A DNA stretch of 64,000 bases from Hyphomicrobiales bacterium (GTDB taxonomy: Bacteria; Pseudomonadota; Alphaproteobacteria; Rhizobiales; Rhizobiaceae), in the NCBI GenBank assembly GCA_900472175.1, contig UCHD01000012.1:108189-172188 (forward strand), in the 5' to 3' direction. The notes under the pieces were generated by a model. It saw only the letters and a list, made by a program, of their open reading frames with translations. It did no database searches and was not told the origin of the DNA. The position numbers were made by a program, and so were the translations under genes. Shown here in pieces: positions 7,786 through 15,857 of the stretch. Every line of letters starts with the position of its first letter. Position 1 is the stretch's first letter.

Positions 7786-9768
7786 TCAGGCAAGCTTCTT
7801 TTCGGCGGCCGCGACGATGGCGTCGGAGGTGATGCCGAAATGCTTAAACAGGTCCTTGGCCGGTGCGGACGCGCCGAACGAATGCATGCCGACGAAATCG
7901 CCATCATTGCCGATGAAGTAGTCCCAGCCCTGGCGGACTGCGGCTTCCACGGCGATCTTGACCGGTGCACTGCCGATGACGGCCTTGCGGTAGTCGGCTG
8001 GCTGTTCCTGGAACAGTTCGAAGCAGGGGACCGAAACGACGCGGGTTGCAATGCCCTTGCCGTTCAGTTCGGCCGCAGCCTTGACGGCCAGTTCGACTTC
8101 CGAGCCGGATGCGAAGATCGAGACCTTGGCGTTGTCGGCGGCGATCAGCTCATAGGCACCCTTGGCCGAGAGGTTTTCGGCCGAATAGGTCAGGCGCGAC
8201 GGCGCCAGGTTCTGACGGGTCAGCGCCAGGCCGGACGGGCGGTGCTGTTCCTTGAGCGCCTGCTGCCAGCATTCGGCGGTTTCCACCGCGTCGGCCGGAC
8301 GGAACATCAGGAGGTTCGGGATCGCCCGCAGTGCGGCCATATGCTCGACCGGCTCATGCGTCGGGCCATCTTCGCCAACGCCGATCGAATCGTGCGTCAG
8401 AACATGGATGACGCGGATGCCCATCAGCGCAGCGAGACGGATCGACGGACGGCAGTAGTCCGAGAAGATCATGAAGCCGCCGGAATAAGGGATGAGGCCG
8501 CCGTGCAGCGTGACGCCGTTCATGGCAGCAGCCATGCCGTGCTCGCGGATGCCCCAGTGCATGTAACGGCCGGAGAAATCGGTCGGGGTGATCGACTTCA
8601 TCTGGCTGGTCTTGGTATTGTTGGACGGCGTCAGGTCAGCCGAACCGCCGAGCATTTCCGGCACGATGCCGTTGATGACTTCGAGCGCATCTTCCGATGC
8701 CTTGCGGGTGGCAACGGTCGGCGGCGCGTCGGCCAGCTTCTTCTTGTAGGTGTCGATGGCGGCATCGAGATTGCCCGGAAGCGCGCCGGCAAAGCGGCGG
8801 GTAAACTCGGACTTCTTGGCTGCTTCGGTCGATGCCAGACGGCCTTCCCATTCCTTGTGCAGGCCAGCCGAGCGGGCGCCGGCTGTGCGCCAGGCTTCCA
8901 GAACGTCAGCCGGAGTTTCGAAGGCCGGGGTTTCCCAGTTCAGCGCCTTGCGGGTCGCTGCGATTTCGTCTGCGCCGAGCGGCGAGCCGTGAACCTTGTG
9001 GGTGCCCTGCTTGTTTGGGGCGCCGAAGCCGATGACGGTCTTGCAGGCGATGAAGGTCGGGCGATCGGACTTCTGGGCTGCTTCGATGGCTGCAGCGATC
9101 TGTTCCGGATCATGGCCGTCAACGCGGATCGTGTTCCAGTGAACGGCCTGGAAACGGGCGATCTGGTCGGTCGAATCCGACAGCGACACAGCACCGTCGA
9201 TGGTGATGTTGTTGTCGTCCCAGAAGAGGACCAGCTTGTTGAGCTTGAGATGGCCGGCCAGCGCGATGGCTTCGTGGCTGATGCCTTCCATCAGGCAGCC
9301 GTCGCCGCAGAGCACATAGGTGAAGTGGTTCTGCAGGTCGGAGCCGAACTCTTCTTCGAGCTTGCGTTCGGCAATCGCCATGCCGACGGCATTGGCAATG
9401 CCCTGGCCGAGCGGACCGGTGGTCGTCTCGATGCCGGAGGCATGACCGTATTCCGGATGGCCAGCGGTCTTGGAGCCAAGCTGGCGAAACTGCTTGATGT
9501 CCTCGATGCCCATGTCCTCGTAGCCCGTCAGATAGAGCAGCGAGTAAAGCAGCATCGAGCCATGGCCGGCCGACAGCACGAAACGATCGCGGTCAGCCCA
9601 GAGCGGCGCCTTCGGATCGAATTTCAGGTAACGGGAGAATAGCACCGTTGCCACGTCGGCAGCACCCATGGGCAGGCCGGGATGGCCGGAATTGGCCTTT
9701 TCGACGGCATCCATGGAGAGGAATCGGATTGCATTTGCCATCCGGTCGTGTTTTTCGCGAGAGATCAT
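7786..9768 (-). CDS. tkt: Transketolase
   Basis: A 660-aa thiamine-diphosphate enzyme of full length. It shows the N-terminal [26 protein letters not shown], the TPP/Mg motif [13 protein letters not shown]...WDDNNITID and the conserved [18 protein letters not shown] of the pyrimidine domain. The C-terminal domain ends [11 protein letters not shown]. It exchanges two-carbon units between sugar phosphates in the pentose-phosphate pathway (or Calvin cycle, but no other Calvin genes are present). It heads the minus-strand cluster tkt-gap and is divergent from the DUF4164-zapA pair. Confidence 0.95.
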   Translation of the reverse strand: MISREKHDRMANAIRFLSMDAVEKANSGHPGLPMGAADVATVLFSRYLKFDPKAPLWADRDRFVLSAGHGSMLLYSLLYLTGYEDMGIEDIKQFRQLGSKTAGHPEYGHASGIETTTGPLGQGIANAVGMAIAERKLEEEFGSDLQNHFTYVLCGDGCLMEGISHEAIALAGHLKLNKLVLFWDDNNITIDGAVSLSDSTDQIARFQAVHWNTIRVDGHDPEQIAAAIEAAQKSDRPTFIACKTVIGFGAPNKQGTHKVHGSPLGADEIAATRKALNWETPAFETPADVLEAWRTAGARSAGLHKEWEGRLASTEAAKKSEFTRRFAGALPGNLDAAIDTYKKKLADAPPTVATRKASEDALEVINGIVPEMLGGSADLTPSNNTKTSQMKSITPTDFSGRYMHWGIREHGMAAAMNGVTLHGGLIPYSGGFMIFSDYCRPSIRLAALMGIRVIHVLTHDSIGVGEDGPTHEPVEHMAALRAIPNLLMFRPADAVETAECWQQALKEQHRPSGLALTRQNLAPSRLTYSAENLSAKGAYELIAADNAKVSIFASGSEVELAVKAAAELNGKGIATRVVSVPCFELFQEQPADYRKAVIGSAPVKIAVEAAVRQGWDYFIGNDGDFVGMHSFGASAPAKDLFKHFGITSDAIVAAAEKKLA

Positions 9769-10106
9769 TGTCTGTTCCGCTTGAGTTCGGTGGACAGGGG
9801 ACGGTCTCTATCCTCCAAAGACCGTATGAGAAGCGGCTGACACATAGCACCTGCTTCGACGGAGTCAACAAATACGGGCCTTTTGGCTGGGTTGTACGGC
9901 GCTTTTTGAGGGGGTTTCCCGCTTATTCTCCGCAAACGGACTGATTGATACTAATCGATTTAAAATTCGTGATCCACAGGTTACGCAGCCGCTGCAGGCG
10001 GTTGACGTTGTGAACACTTGCCGAATGGGTTTATTAGTGTGATTGGCTTGAAATACAGGCTCCGGGCGGCGATTCGACGCGGTCTGGCGCGTATCAGGAA
10101 AGCGTG
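9769..10106. other. Divergent intergenic region tkt / DUF4164
   Basis: This 338-bp stretch has no gene that I can support. It must hold the promoters of tkt and of the DUF4164-zapA unit. The only pattern noticed is TAATCGATTTAA (9952-9963), containing the palindrome AATCGATT; it shares words with the fbaB operator, but the resemblance is too weak to call a site. Confidence 0.4.
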
Positions 10107-10379
10107 ATGGCGGCAGGAAAGACAGTCAAGGCGGCGATCGATGAGTTGCAAAGCGCATTAAGCAGCCTCGAGAATGCCATTGATGGACGGTTCGACCGGG
10201 AGCGGGACCGTGGTGAGATTGAAGGCGAAGTGCGGCGTGTCAACACCGACCGGTCGCGGCTCGCCCAGGAACTCGACCAGTCGCAATTCCGGGCAAACCG
10301 CCTTGAGGAAGTCAACCGCGAAGTCTCGCGCCGTCTGGTGACGGCCATGGAAACGATAAGGGCAGTGCTGGACCGCTAA
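10107..10379 (+). CDS. DUF4164 family coiled-coil protein
   Basis: A 90-aa highly charged helical protein, starting MAAGKTVKAAIDELQSALSSLENAIDGRF and rich in E, R and L heptads (RLEEVNREVSRRLVTAMETIRAVLDR). This fits DUF4164, which in rhizobia sits directly before zapA. I chose the ATG at 10107, six bases after AGGAA; a GTG immediately before would add one residue. The zapA start is 30 bp after its stop, so they are probably co-transcribed. A role in cell division together with ZapA is a guess from position. Confidence 0.75.
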   Translation: MAAGKTVKAAIDELQSALSSLENAIDGRFDRERDRGEIEGEVRRVNTDRSRLAQELDQSQFRANRLEEVNREVSRRLVTAMETIRAVLDR

Positions 10380-10409
10380 GGCGCGGTCAGCCTGCGGGTC
10401 AGGTGACGT

Positions 10410-10787
10410 ATGGCACAAGTAACGGTGATGATCGACGGCAAGGCCTATCGCATGGCATGCGAGGAGGGCCAGGAAGATCATCTGACCGAACTGGCCACCC
10501 GCTTCGACCAGTATGTTAGTCACCTGAAGAGCCAGTTCGGCGAGATCGGCGATTTGCGCCTGACCGTGATGGCCGGGATCATGGTGATGGATGAACTCAG
10601 CGAAGTGGACCGCAAGCTGAAAAATCTGCAGACAGAGGCCGATGGCTTGAAACAGGGCCGGGTCGCCGCCCTGTCCGATCAGCAGAAAAGCGAGGAAGTG
10701 CTCGCCTCGGCCCTGTCCGAGGTGACATCACAGATTCACGAGCTTGCGGCCAAGCTCAGCGGCAAGGCTGCTCCTGCTGCTCACTGA
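10410..10787 (+). CDS. zapA: Cell division protein ZapA
   Basis: A 125-aa ZapA, slightly longer than the E. coli protein. The N-terminal part MAQVTVMIDGKAYRMACEEGQEDHLTELATRFD shows the ZapA fold signature (I.GK.Y.L.C..GEE..L..LA...D). The C-terminal part is a coiled coil (LSEVDRKLKNLQTEADGLKQ). ZapA crosslinks FtsZ filaments at midcell. It is followed directly by the 6S-RNA-like locus, an order (zapA-ssrS-fthC) conserved across many proteobacteria. Confidence 0.9.
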   Translation: MAQVTVMIDGKAYRMACEEGQEDHLTELATRFDQYVSHLKSQFGEIGDLRLTVMAGIMVMDELSEVDRKLKNLQTEADGLKQGRVAALSDQQKSEEVLASALSEVTSQIHELAAKLSGKAAPAAH

Positions 10788-10799
10788 ATTTTGACAAGT

Positions 10800-10965
10800 T
10801 GGGAAGGTGCCACTGGCGCAAGCCATCAATGCACTCTATATTCCAGTTGCGGTCTGCGCTTCCCGACAGGACACCACAATCCCTGGGGCCATACTCGATC
10901 CAAAGGGAGCTGTCCCTGACCTGGCCCGTGGGCTAGGTCACATGGCGCCCACCTACGTTTGTAGG
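10800..10965 (+). ncRNA. ssrS: 6S RNA (SsrS)
   Basis: Directly downstream of zapA lies a non-coding block able to form one long interrupted hairpin. The closing stem pairs GGTGCCA (10806-10812) with TGGCGCC (10943-10949). A short stem-loop CCTAC-GTTT-GTAGG follows at 10952-10965. 6S RNA mimics an open promoter and sequesters housekeeping RNA polymerase. Position after zapA, a length of about 150-165 nt and the long-hairpin fold support the call. Exact ends are uncertain. Unlike the usual order, the 5-FTHF cyclo-ligase gene is not next but about 2.7 kb further on. Confidence 0.7.
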
Positions 10966-11660
10966 CACCCAGGATCGTAAACAGTTCATCGGTTGTGTGG
11001 ATCGCACTTTTCCCTTTCATTTTCAATGATTTGTAGCGTAACTTTTGGCGCCTATTTCGCACAGTTGTCAAAAGTGACCGGTCGAATTGCGTGATAAGAA
11101 TATCGTCTCGCTCCTCACCCGAGCGGTCATTTTCATCGTTTATGGCGCACGTGCTCGCGGGCCTCGCCGGATCGGGCTTGCATGACAAGCCTGGTACCTT
11201 CGACGGAAAGCCATACGAAGGCCGATACTCGAGATCCGATTGAAGCAAAGGCGGCAAGCAAACAAAGCCCGGTCTTGTGTATTGTTGCTTATTCCTGACT
11301 GGAGAAGTGTTGTTATGGTGAGCGAGTGCTTCCATCAAGATCAGATCTCTGCAAGCAGAAGTCACGTCTCAATGAAAAATTGTCACTAAATGCGACGGAC
11401 TGGAGTCGCATATTGCCAACTTTCTCCAAAATTTCGAAAATGTTCGCGGATCGTTCGCAGATTGTTTTCACTCATATTAGGCATTAATTTATCATTGCCC
11501 AGGCGACATTCTGGAGTTGTTTGAAGCGCATAATGGTTGCGACTTGGGCTGCTTGAAGATTTAAGTCTTCTGTGGCGTTGCCATCAGATATGACAATTAA
11601 GTTATTAATTGCTAATATAATGATCTGTTTTCAACATCTGAATTCAATGGATGTCATTCA
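10966..11660. other. Gene-poor AT-rich region downstream of 6S RNA
   Basis: These 695 bases have no gene I can support. A 179-aa minus-strand frame spans 10826-11365, but its 3' part is antisense to the 6S RNA and it has no recognisable content. The right half (about 11340-11660) is markedly AT-rich compared with the rest of the window. One small hairpin, TGCGAC (11391-11396) with GTCGCA (11405-11410), was noticed. The region looks like accessory or decayed DNA between conserved loci. Confidence 0.5.
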
Positions 11661-11879
11661 ATGATAATCGACGTCAATCATCCGAAGCTGATCAAGACAA
11701 ATTTGATGGTGCTGTCCAAGGAACCGCTACGCGGGCTGCTGACGCTGGAGACGGAGCAAGGCCAGTCATGCATTGAGATTGATGAAGACAGCGCCAACGG
11801 TCTTCTTGACGAGGTCTTGGCCCTCTTCGGGGTGCCGCGGCCACCATCAGCGAACCAAACGGCCGCCGCGGAGCTTTGA
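11661..11879 (+). CDS. Hypothetical protein, 72 aa
   Basis: A small frame starting MIIDVNHPKLIKTNLMVLSKEPLRG, followed by LLTLETEQGQSCIEIDEDSANGLLDEVLALFG and a low-complexity tail. It is acidic with alternating hydrophobics and could form a small alpha/beta domain. I recognise no family. There is no clear Shine-Dalgarno before the ATG. Upstream DNA is AT-rich and it is convergent with the LysR gene. It may be a real orphan or a recently acquired gene; the coding call is moderate. Confidence 0.45.
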   Translation: MIIDVNHPKLIKTNLMVLSKEPLRGLLTLETEQGQSCIEIDEDSANGLLDEVLALFGVPRPPSANQTAAAEL

Positions 11880-11985
11880 ACGTGGGAACCTGCGCGATTG
11901 TCCCGGCAATTTCGGGTGCGCACCATTGCAGGCAGGCTCGGGCTGTCCCTGCCCAGCCGACAGTTTCAAAAAGCGGCTAAAAGAT

Positions 11986-12010
11986 CACTTTAGCTCAGTG
12001 GTAGGTGCTG
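11986..12010 (+). other. tRNA D-arm-like fragment
   Basis: The stretch contains TTAGCTCAGTGGTAG, which matches the nearly universal tRNA 5' segment through the D-loop. The following bases do not complete a D-stem (GTGC instead of GAGC) and no anticodon arm, T-arm or CCA end follows. It is flanked by AAAGCGG (11970-11976) and CCGCTTT (12022-12028). I read it as a fragment or chance resemblance, not a functional tRNA. Confidence 0.35.
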
Positions 12011-12029
12011 ATCGCACTTCTCCGCTTTC

Positions 12030-12926
12030 TCAAGCACTTACCCCCTGGGTCCCTGGCCTAAACGCTTCCCGGATGGCGTCGGACATGCTTTCGACGATGC
12101 GTTTGTTGCCCCGGGGCCGGGTCTTCATCACCACGTTGGAAAAGTCGATGACGTCGTAGCCGTCGGTATTGGTCAGTTCCCGGCAACCGGCGGGAATGCT
12201 TGAGCGTGTCAGCGGCGCGATGGCGAGGCCGGAGGTGACGGCGGCGATCAGGCCGCTGCTGGTGCGGCTGACATAGGCGACGCGACTTTCGAGGCCGCGT
12301 TTGGTCAGGCTGCGCAGCGCCAGTTCATCGCACCATCCGTTTTTCAAGTAAGTGTAAGTGGCGATCGGCAATGGATAGCGTTGGTGGGCGCAATGCTGGT
12401 CGGAGGTTACCCATACCGTTGGATCGACCATTAGCACCTCGTTGCGTGTCGGGCCGCCGGGCTCGAAGACAATGGCGATGTCGATCTCGCCGGCATCGAG
12501 CGCTGCCAGATTGGACATCGAGACACCCTGCTGCACCGTGACCTCGACGCCGGGGTGAACGGCTGCAAACGCGCCGAGCGCCTTCGGCAGGGTCGAGTTG
12601 ATGTATTCCTCCGAGATGCCGATCTTGACGGAGCCGTCCAGCGCCGGCAGCCGGATAGAGGCTGCGGTATCATCCAGCAAGGTGACGATGCGGCGGGCAT
12701 TGTCCAGCAACCGTATGCCCTGGCCCGTCATGTTGACGCCACGCGATCCGCGCTCGAACAGGGTCTCGCCGAGAATATCCTCGAGTTTCTTGATCTGCAT
12801 GCTGACGGCGGATTGCGTGCGGCCGACCGTCTCTCCAGCCTTGGTAAAATTGCCGCTGTCGGCCACGGCAACGAAGGTTCGCAGCAGGTCGCTTTCGAGG
12901 GGAGGAAACATCGTCTCAGCCATCAT
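12030..12926 (-). CDS. LysR family transcriptional regulator
   Basis: About 298 aa. The N-terminal winged HTH is clear: LESDLLRTFVAVADSGNFTKAGETVGRTQSAVSMQIKKLEDILGETLFERG, with the recognition helix at QSAVSMQIKKLE. The effector-binding domain follows from about residue 95 (DGSVKIGISEEYINSTLPKAL...). Start is ATG at 12926 or the next codon at 12923; no strong Shine-Dalgarno decides. It is divergent from a DUF1127 gene 87 bp away, the usual arrangement for a LysR protein and its target. An ATCATT/AATGAT inverted repeat (12922-12939) overlaps the start and could serve autoregulation. The effector is unknown. Confidence 0.88.
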   Translation of the reverse strand: MMAETMFPPLESDLLRTFVAVADSGNFTKAGETVGRTQSAVSMQIKKLEDILGETLFERGSRGVNMTGQGIRLLDNARRIVTLLDDTAASIRLPALDGSVKIGISEEYINSTLPKALGAFAAVHPGVEVTVQQGVSMSNLAALDAGEIDIAIVFEPGGPTRNEVLMVDPTVWVTSDQHCAHQRYPLPIATYTYLKNGWCDELALRSLTKRGLESRVAYVSRTSSGLIAAVTSGLAIAPLTRSSIPAGCRELTNTDGYDVIDFSNVVMKTRPRGNKRIVESMSDAIREAFRPGTQGVSA

Positions 12927-13013
12927 TTTTTCTAATGATAGCCATGTTTGCAATTCGTTGGCTTGATGTCAATGGACGTCCGATACTGCCGGTGAACATG
13001 CCGGAGTTTCCAG

Positions 13014-13235
13014 ATGAAACACGACTACAGAACACGGCGGTGGCCCGCCAAGCTCAGGGGAAGGATCTGCCGTATGCTGGCGCAATGGCGGCAGAAGCGC
13101 CTGGCGCAGCAGGCGTTTAGGGAGATTTCAAGGCGCAAGAGTGCGCATCTCCTTGAAGATATCGGGATGGACAAAGCGGATACCGCCAACAGCCAGATTG
13201 ATGATGCCGGACGGCATCGTTTCTGGATGTTATGA
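13014..13235 (+). CDS. DUF1127 domain protein
   Basis: A 73-aa very basic protein. The middle section, MLAQWRQKRLAQQAFREISRRKSAHLLEDIGMDKAD, matches the DUF1127 (YjiS-like) pattern of an arginine-rich helix ending in L.DIG. GGAG lies seven bases before the ATG at 13014. In Agrobacterium and Brucella, DUF1127 proteins are targets of LysR-type regulators and are linked with phosphate or fucose metabolism and RNA turnover; whether this applies here is inference. It is divergent from a LysR gene and overlaps the stop of the convergent LuxR-type gene by 6 bp. Confidence 0.75.
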   Translation: MKHDYRTRRWPAKLRGRICRMLAQWRQKRLAQQAFREISRRKSAHLLEDIGMDKADTANSQIDDAGRHRFWML

Positions 13236-13448
13236 AATCAAATCCATCCGGGCTGCGCGGAAAACCGCTTCGGCGACATTGCCCGCCTGCAGTTTTTCCA
13301 TCGCCGAGGCGAAGGCCTGTTCGATTCTCTCATGCGAAATATCTGTTTCGCGGGTGATGTCTTCCCGGGTGCGCCCGCGCGCCGCCAGTGACAGGCAGCG
13401 CAATTCCAAAGGGTCGAGTTCCTGCAGCATCTTGTCCTTCATGGACAT
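13230..13448 (-). CDS. Stand-alone LuxR-type HTH mini-protein
   Basis: A 72-aa protein that is essentially only a GerE/LuxR C-terminal DNA-binding domain: LDPLELRCLSLAARGRTREDITRETDISHERIEQAFASAMEKLQ, corresponding to LT.RE.EVL.L.A.G.S..EIA..L..S...V. There is no receiver or autoinducer domain. The start at 13448 has GGAG six bases upstream; an ATG at 13442 is possible. The recognition helix is degenerate compared with typical LuxR proteins (few basic residues), so DNA binding is not assured. It is convergent with the DUF1127 gene. Confidence 0.7.
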   Translation of the reverse strand: MSMKDKMLQELDPLELRCLSLAARGRTREDITRETDISHERIEQAFASAMEKLQAGNVAEAVFRAARMDLIS

Positions 13449-13722
13449 ATCCGGCTCCGTCTAAAAGCTGAACAGTTCCCCGCATCGCCGGAAGCGGGCA
13501 CCGAACTGTTTTTCTGATGTTGATTGCGGCCCTCTCTTGCACGGTGAAAAGACAACGTGAAAGTGGAACCGGTTTGCATGATGAACAGACCTCTAAGATC
13601 GTGCCAGTTTGGGAGAATTGCGCGGTTGTGTGGCAAAAAGCGGCAAATAGGCCGGTTGCGTGGTTTCCTTGCCCAGGTTTGTTGCATTAGAAATGAACAC
13701 TGGCAGAGGGAAGAGGATGGCC

Positions 13723-14334
13723 ATGACACCGAGGGAACTGAAAGCTGCGCTGCGCCTGGAACGGCTTGCATTGCGCGATTCGATGGCGCCGGACGCGCGC
13801 ATCGAGGCCAGCCTGGCGATGCTCGATCATGCCGGGGACGCGATCGAGTTTGATCCAGGACAGGTGATTTCCGGCTTCTGGCCGATCCGCTCCGAGGTCG
13901 ATATCCGGCCGCTGTTGGCGCGGTTGCGCGAGCGTGGCGCCCGCCTGTGTCTGCCGGCCATCCTCGACAAGCAGACGATCGTCTTTCGCGAACTGGTGCC
14001 GGGTGCACCGATCGTGGAGACGGGTTTCGGCACCACCGGACCGGCACAGGATGCACCGGTTCTCGATCCGGACATCATGCTGGTGCCCTTGGCTGCCTTC
14101 GACAGGACAGGCCACCGGATTGGCTATGGTGCCGGATATTATGACCGCGCCATCGCGCGTTTGCGCTTGAAAGGCCATATGCCAAGGCTGATCGGGATTG
14201 CATTTGACTGCCAGGAAGTGGCATCAGTGCCGGCGGAGCCGCATGATGTGGCGCTGGATGCCCTGCTGACCGAAAGCGGGTTCCGGATTTTCGGGCTAGG
14301 ATTAAGCAAATATGAGACTTCTGTTTCTGGGTGA
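13723..14334 (+). CDS. fthC: 5-formyltetrahydrofolate cyclo-ligase
   Basis: A 203-aa enzyme that converts 5-formyl-THF to 5,10-methenyl-THF with ATP. It shows the C-terminal family motif LVPLAAFDRTGHRIGYGAGYYDRAIARLR (the GYG.G.YDR signature) and the conserved LIGIAFDCQEV. I chose ATG 13723, eight bases after AGAGG; ATG 13717 adds two residues. It overlaps the next gene by 23 bp, indicating co-transcription. In most proteobacteria this gene directly follows ssrS; here four other genes lie between them. Confidence 0.9.
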   Translation: MTPRELKAALRLERLALRDSMAPDARIEASLAMLDHAGDAIEFDPGQVISGFWPIRSEVDIRPLLARLRERGARLCLPAILDKQTIVFRELVPGAPIVETGFGTTGPAQDAPVLDPDIMLVPLAAFDRTGHRIGYGAGYYDRAIARLRLKGHMPRLIGIAFDCQEVASVPAEPHDVALDALLTESGFRIFGLGLSKYETSVSG

Positions 14335-15136
14335 TATGGTTGGCAAGACTGGCCGGACGGCGGTCTGGGAAAAACTTCCCGGCCTGATCAGCGACCTGAA
14401 ACTCGATTTCGTCATCGTCAACGGCGAGAATGCCGCCGGCGGCTTCGGCATCACCGAAGATATCTTTCTCGAAACGATCAATGCTGGCGCCGATGTGGTC
14501 ACCACCGGCAACCATGTCTGGGACCAGAAGGAGGCGGTTTCTTTCTGCCAGCGGCACGACCAGTTTCTGCGGCCTGCCAATTACCCTGTGGGAACTCCAG
14601 GGCGCGGCTCAAACCTTTTCTTCGCCCGCAACGGCGCCCGCGTTCTCGTTGCCAACGTCATGGGCCGCGTCTTCATGCATCCGGAACTCGACGATCCCTT
14701 CAAAGCGGCGGAAAGCATTCTGGCGGCCTGCCCGCTGAAGGAACAAGCCGACGCGATCATCTTCGATTTCCATGCGGAGGCGACCAGCGAGAAGCAGTGT
14801 TTTGGTCATTTTGTCGATGGCCGCGCCAGCTTTGTCGTCGGTACCCACACGCATGTGCCGACCGCCGACGCGCAGATTCTCAATGGCGGCACTGCCTATA
14901 TGTCGGATGCAGGCATGTGTGGCGATTACGACTCGTCGCTCGGCATGGAGAAGGAAGAGCCGCTCAATCGCTTCATCTCCAAGATGCCGAAGGGCCGCTT
15001 CGAGGCCGCGTCAGGCCCGGCGACACTCTGCGGTGTCGGTGTCGAAATTTCCGATCGCACGGGACTGGCCGAGAACATCGCGCCGCTTCGGATCGGGCCG
15101 CGGCTGGCGGAGACAATTCCGGCATTCTGGGGGTAG
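14312..15136 (+). CDS. YmdB-family metallophosphoesterase (TIGR00282)
   Basis: A 274-aa calcineurin-like phosphoesterase of the YmdB type. Metal-binding motifs are visible in order: LGDMVGKTGR (D near residue 8), NGENAAGGFGIT, TTGNHVWDQKE (GNH), DFHAEATSEK and GTHTHVPTADAQIL. Bacillus YmdB hydrolyses cyclic dinucleotides and affects biofilm and motility; the role in rhizobia is not known to me. It overlaps the end of fthC, an arrangement kept in many alphaproteobacteria. Confidence 0.88.
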   Translation: MRLLFLGDMVGKTGRTAVWEKLPGLISDLKLDFVIVNGENAAGGFGITEDIFLETINAGADVVTTGNHVWDQKEAVSFCQRHDQFLRPANYPVGTPGRGSNLFFARNGARVLVANVMGRVFMHPELDDPFKAAESILAACPLKEQADAIIFDFHAEATSEKQCFGHFVDGRASFVVGTHTHVPTADAQILNGGTAYMSDAGMCGDYDSSLGMEKEEPLNRFISKMPKGRFEAASGPATLCGVGVEISDRTGLAENIAPLRIGPRLAETIPAFWG

Positions 15137-15182
15137 GGTCTCCATTTCATAATTTCACGCTATTAAAAGTGATACAAAAATT

Positions 15183-15437
15183 ATGAAAATCGTCTATGAT
15201 GAAGTCAAGCGAAGGCTCAATTTAGAGAAGCATGGGCTTGATTTTTTGGCGCTCGACATGGAGTTTTTCGGCAGTGCACTCATTGTCGAGACTAGGTTGA
15301 ACCGGCTGAAGGCTATCGGCCCTTTCAACGACGGAAAGATATCTGTCGTATTTTTCAGGCTAGGCAGCGAAGGTATATCTATCATCTCAATGCGGGCTGC
15401 AAGCCGGATGGAAAGGAAGCTTTATGACCAGTCTTAA
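15183..15437 (+). CDS. brnT: BrnT-type toxin
   Basis: An 84-aa protein with the BrnT pattern: MKIVYDEVKRRLNLEKHGLDF at the N-terminus (KR..NL.KHG..F), then LNRLKAIGPFNDGKISVVFF and the C-terminal ISIISMRAASRMERKLYDQ (I.IISMR.A...E...Y). BrnT has a RelE-like ribonuclease fold and is neutralised by BrnA. The catalytic RMAS-type region is present as ISMRAASRMER. Its end overlaps the antitoxin gene by 14 bp. No clear Shine-Dalgarno is seen before the ATG. Confidence 0.85.
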   Translation: MKIVYDEVKRRLNLEKHGLDFLALDMEFFGSALIVETRLNRLKAIGPFNDGKISVVFFRLGSEGISIISMRAASRMERKLYDQS

Positions 15438-15741
15438 GAGTTTTAAGCACCCTATTGCTCCGCTTACTGATGAAGAAGAAGCCCGAATTCAGGCTGGTAT
15501 TGCGGCTGATCCTGACAATCCAGAATGGACGGAAGAAGACTTCAAGCGGGCGCGTCCCTTCGCGGAGGTTTTCCCCGAACTTGCGGAAAGCATCCGCCGC
15601 TCGCGCGGACGGCCGATCGTTGAAGTGCGCAAGCAGCAGGTTTCGCTGCGGCTCGATCCGGACGTGATTGCCAAGTTCAAGGCGACCGGCAAGGGCTGGC
15701 AGGCGCGCGTCAACGAGATCTTGAAGCAGGCAAAACTCTGA
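15424..15741 (+). CDS. brnA: BrnA-type antitoxin
   Basis: A 105-aa protein partnered with BrnT. The N-terminal half is acidic and should wrap the toxin (TDEEEARIQAGIAADPDNPEWTEEDF). The C-terminal half is the ribbon-helix-helix DNA-binding domain: KQQVSLRLDPDVIAKFKATGKGWQARVNEILKQA. BrnA usually autoregulates the toxin-antitoxin operon. The pair is a self-contained type II module between the phosphoesterase gene and a secreted MBL-fold protein. Confidence 0.88.
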   Translation: MTSLKSFKHPIAPLTDEEEARIQAGIAADPDNPEWTEEDFKRARPFAEVFPELAESIRRSRGRPIVEVRKQQVSLRLDPDVIAKFKATGKGWQARVNEILKQAKL

Positions 15742-15857
15742 TCCCAACGATTCCTGCGATGACGTAATCGTGAGCGCCAACCCGGCAATCCAGGCTGGAC
15801 CTTCCGTCCTGTCTGCCTATCCTCAGCGCCCATGCCAACCTTGGTTCCGTGAGGTGC

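Noticed and set aside
7744..9642. 632-aa plus-strand open frame opposite tkt
   Set aside because: Long antisense frames are common in GC-rich genes; the protein is full of shadow-type D/R/G/A sequence and tkt is unmistakable.
9952..9963. Operator like that of fbaB in front of tkt
   Set aside because: Only a short AATCGATT palindrome is shared; too weak to call as the same site.
10826..11365. 179-aa minus-strand frame over the 6S RNA
   Set aside because: Its C-terminal third is antisense to the structured 6S-RNA-like block and no domain or ribosome site supports it.
11986..12010. Functional tRNA gene
   Set aside because: Only the D-arm word fits; no anticodon arm, T-arm or acceptor pairing can be built from the flanking sequence.
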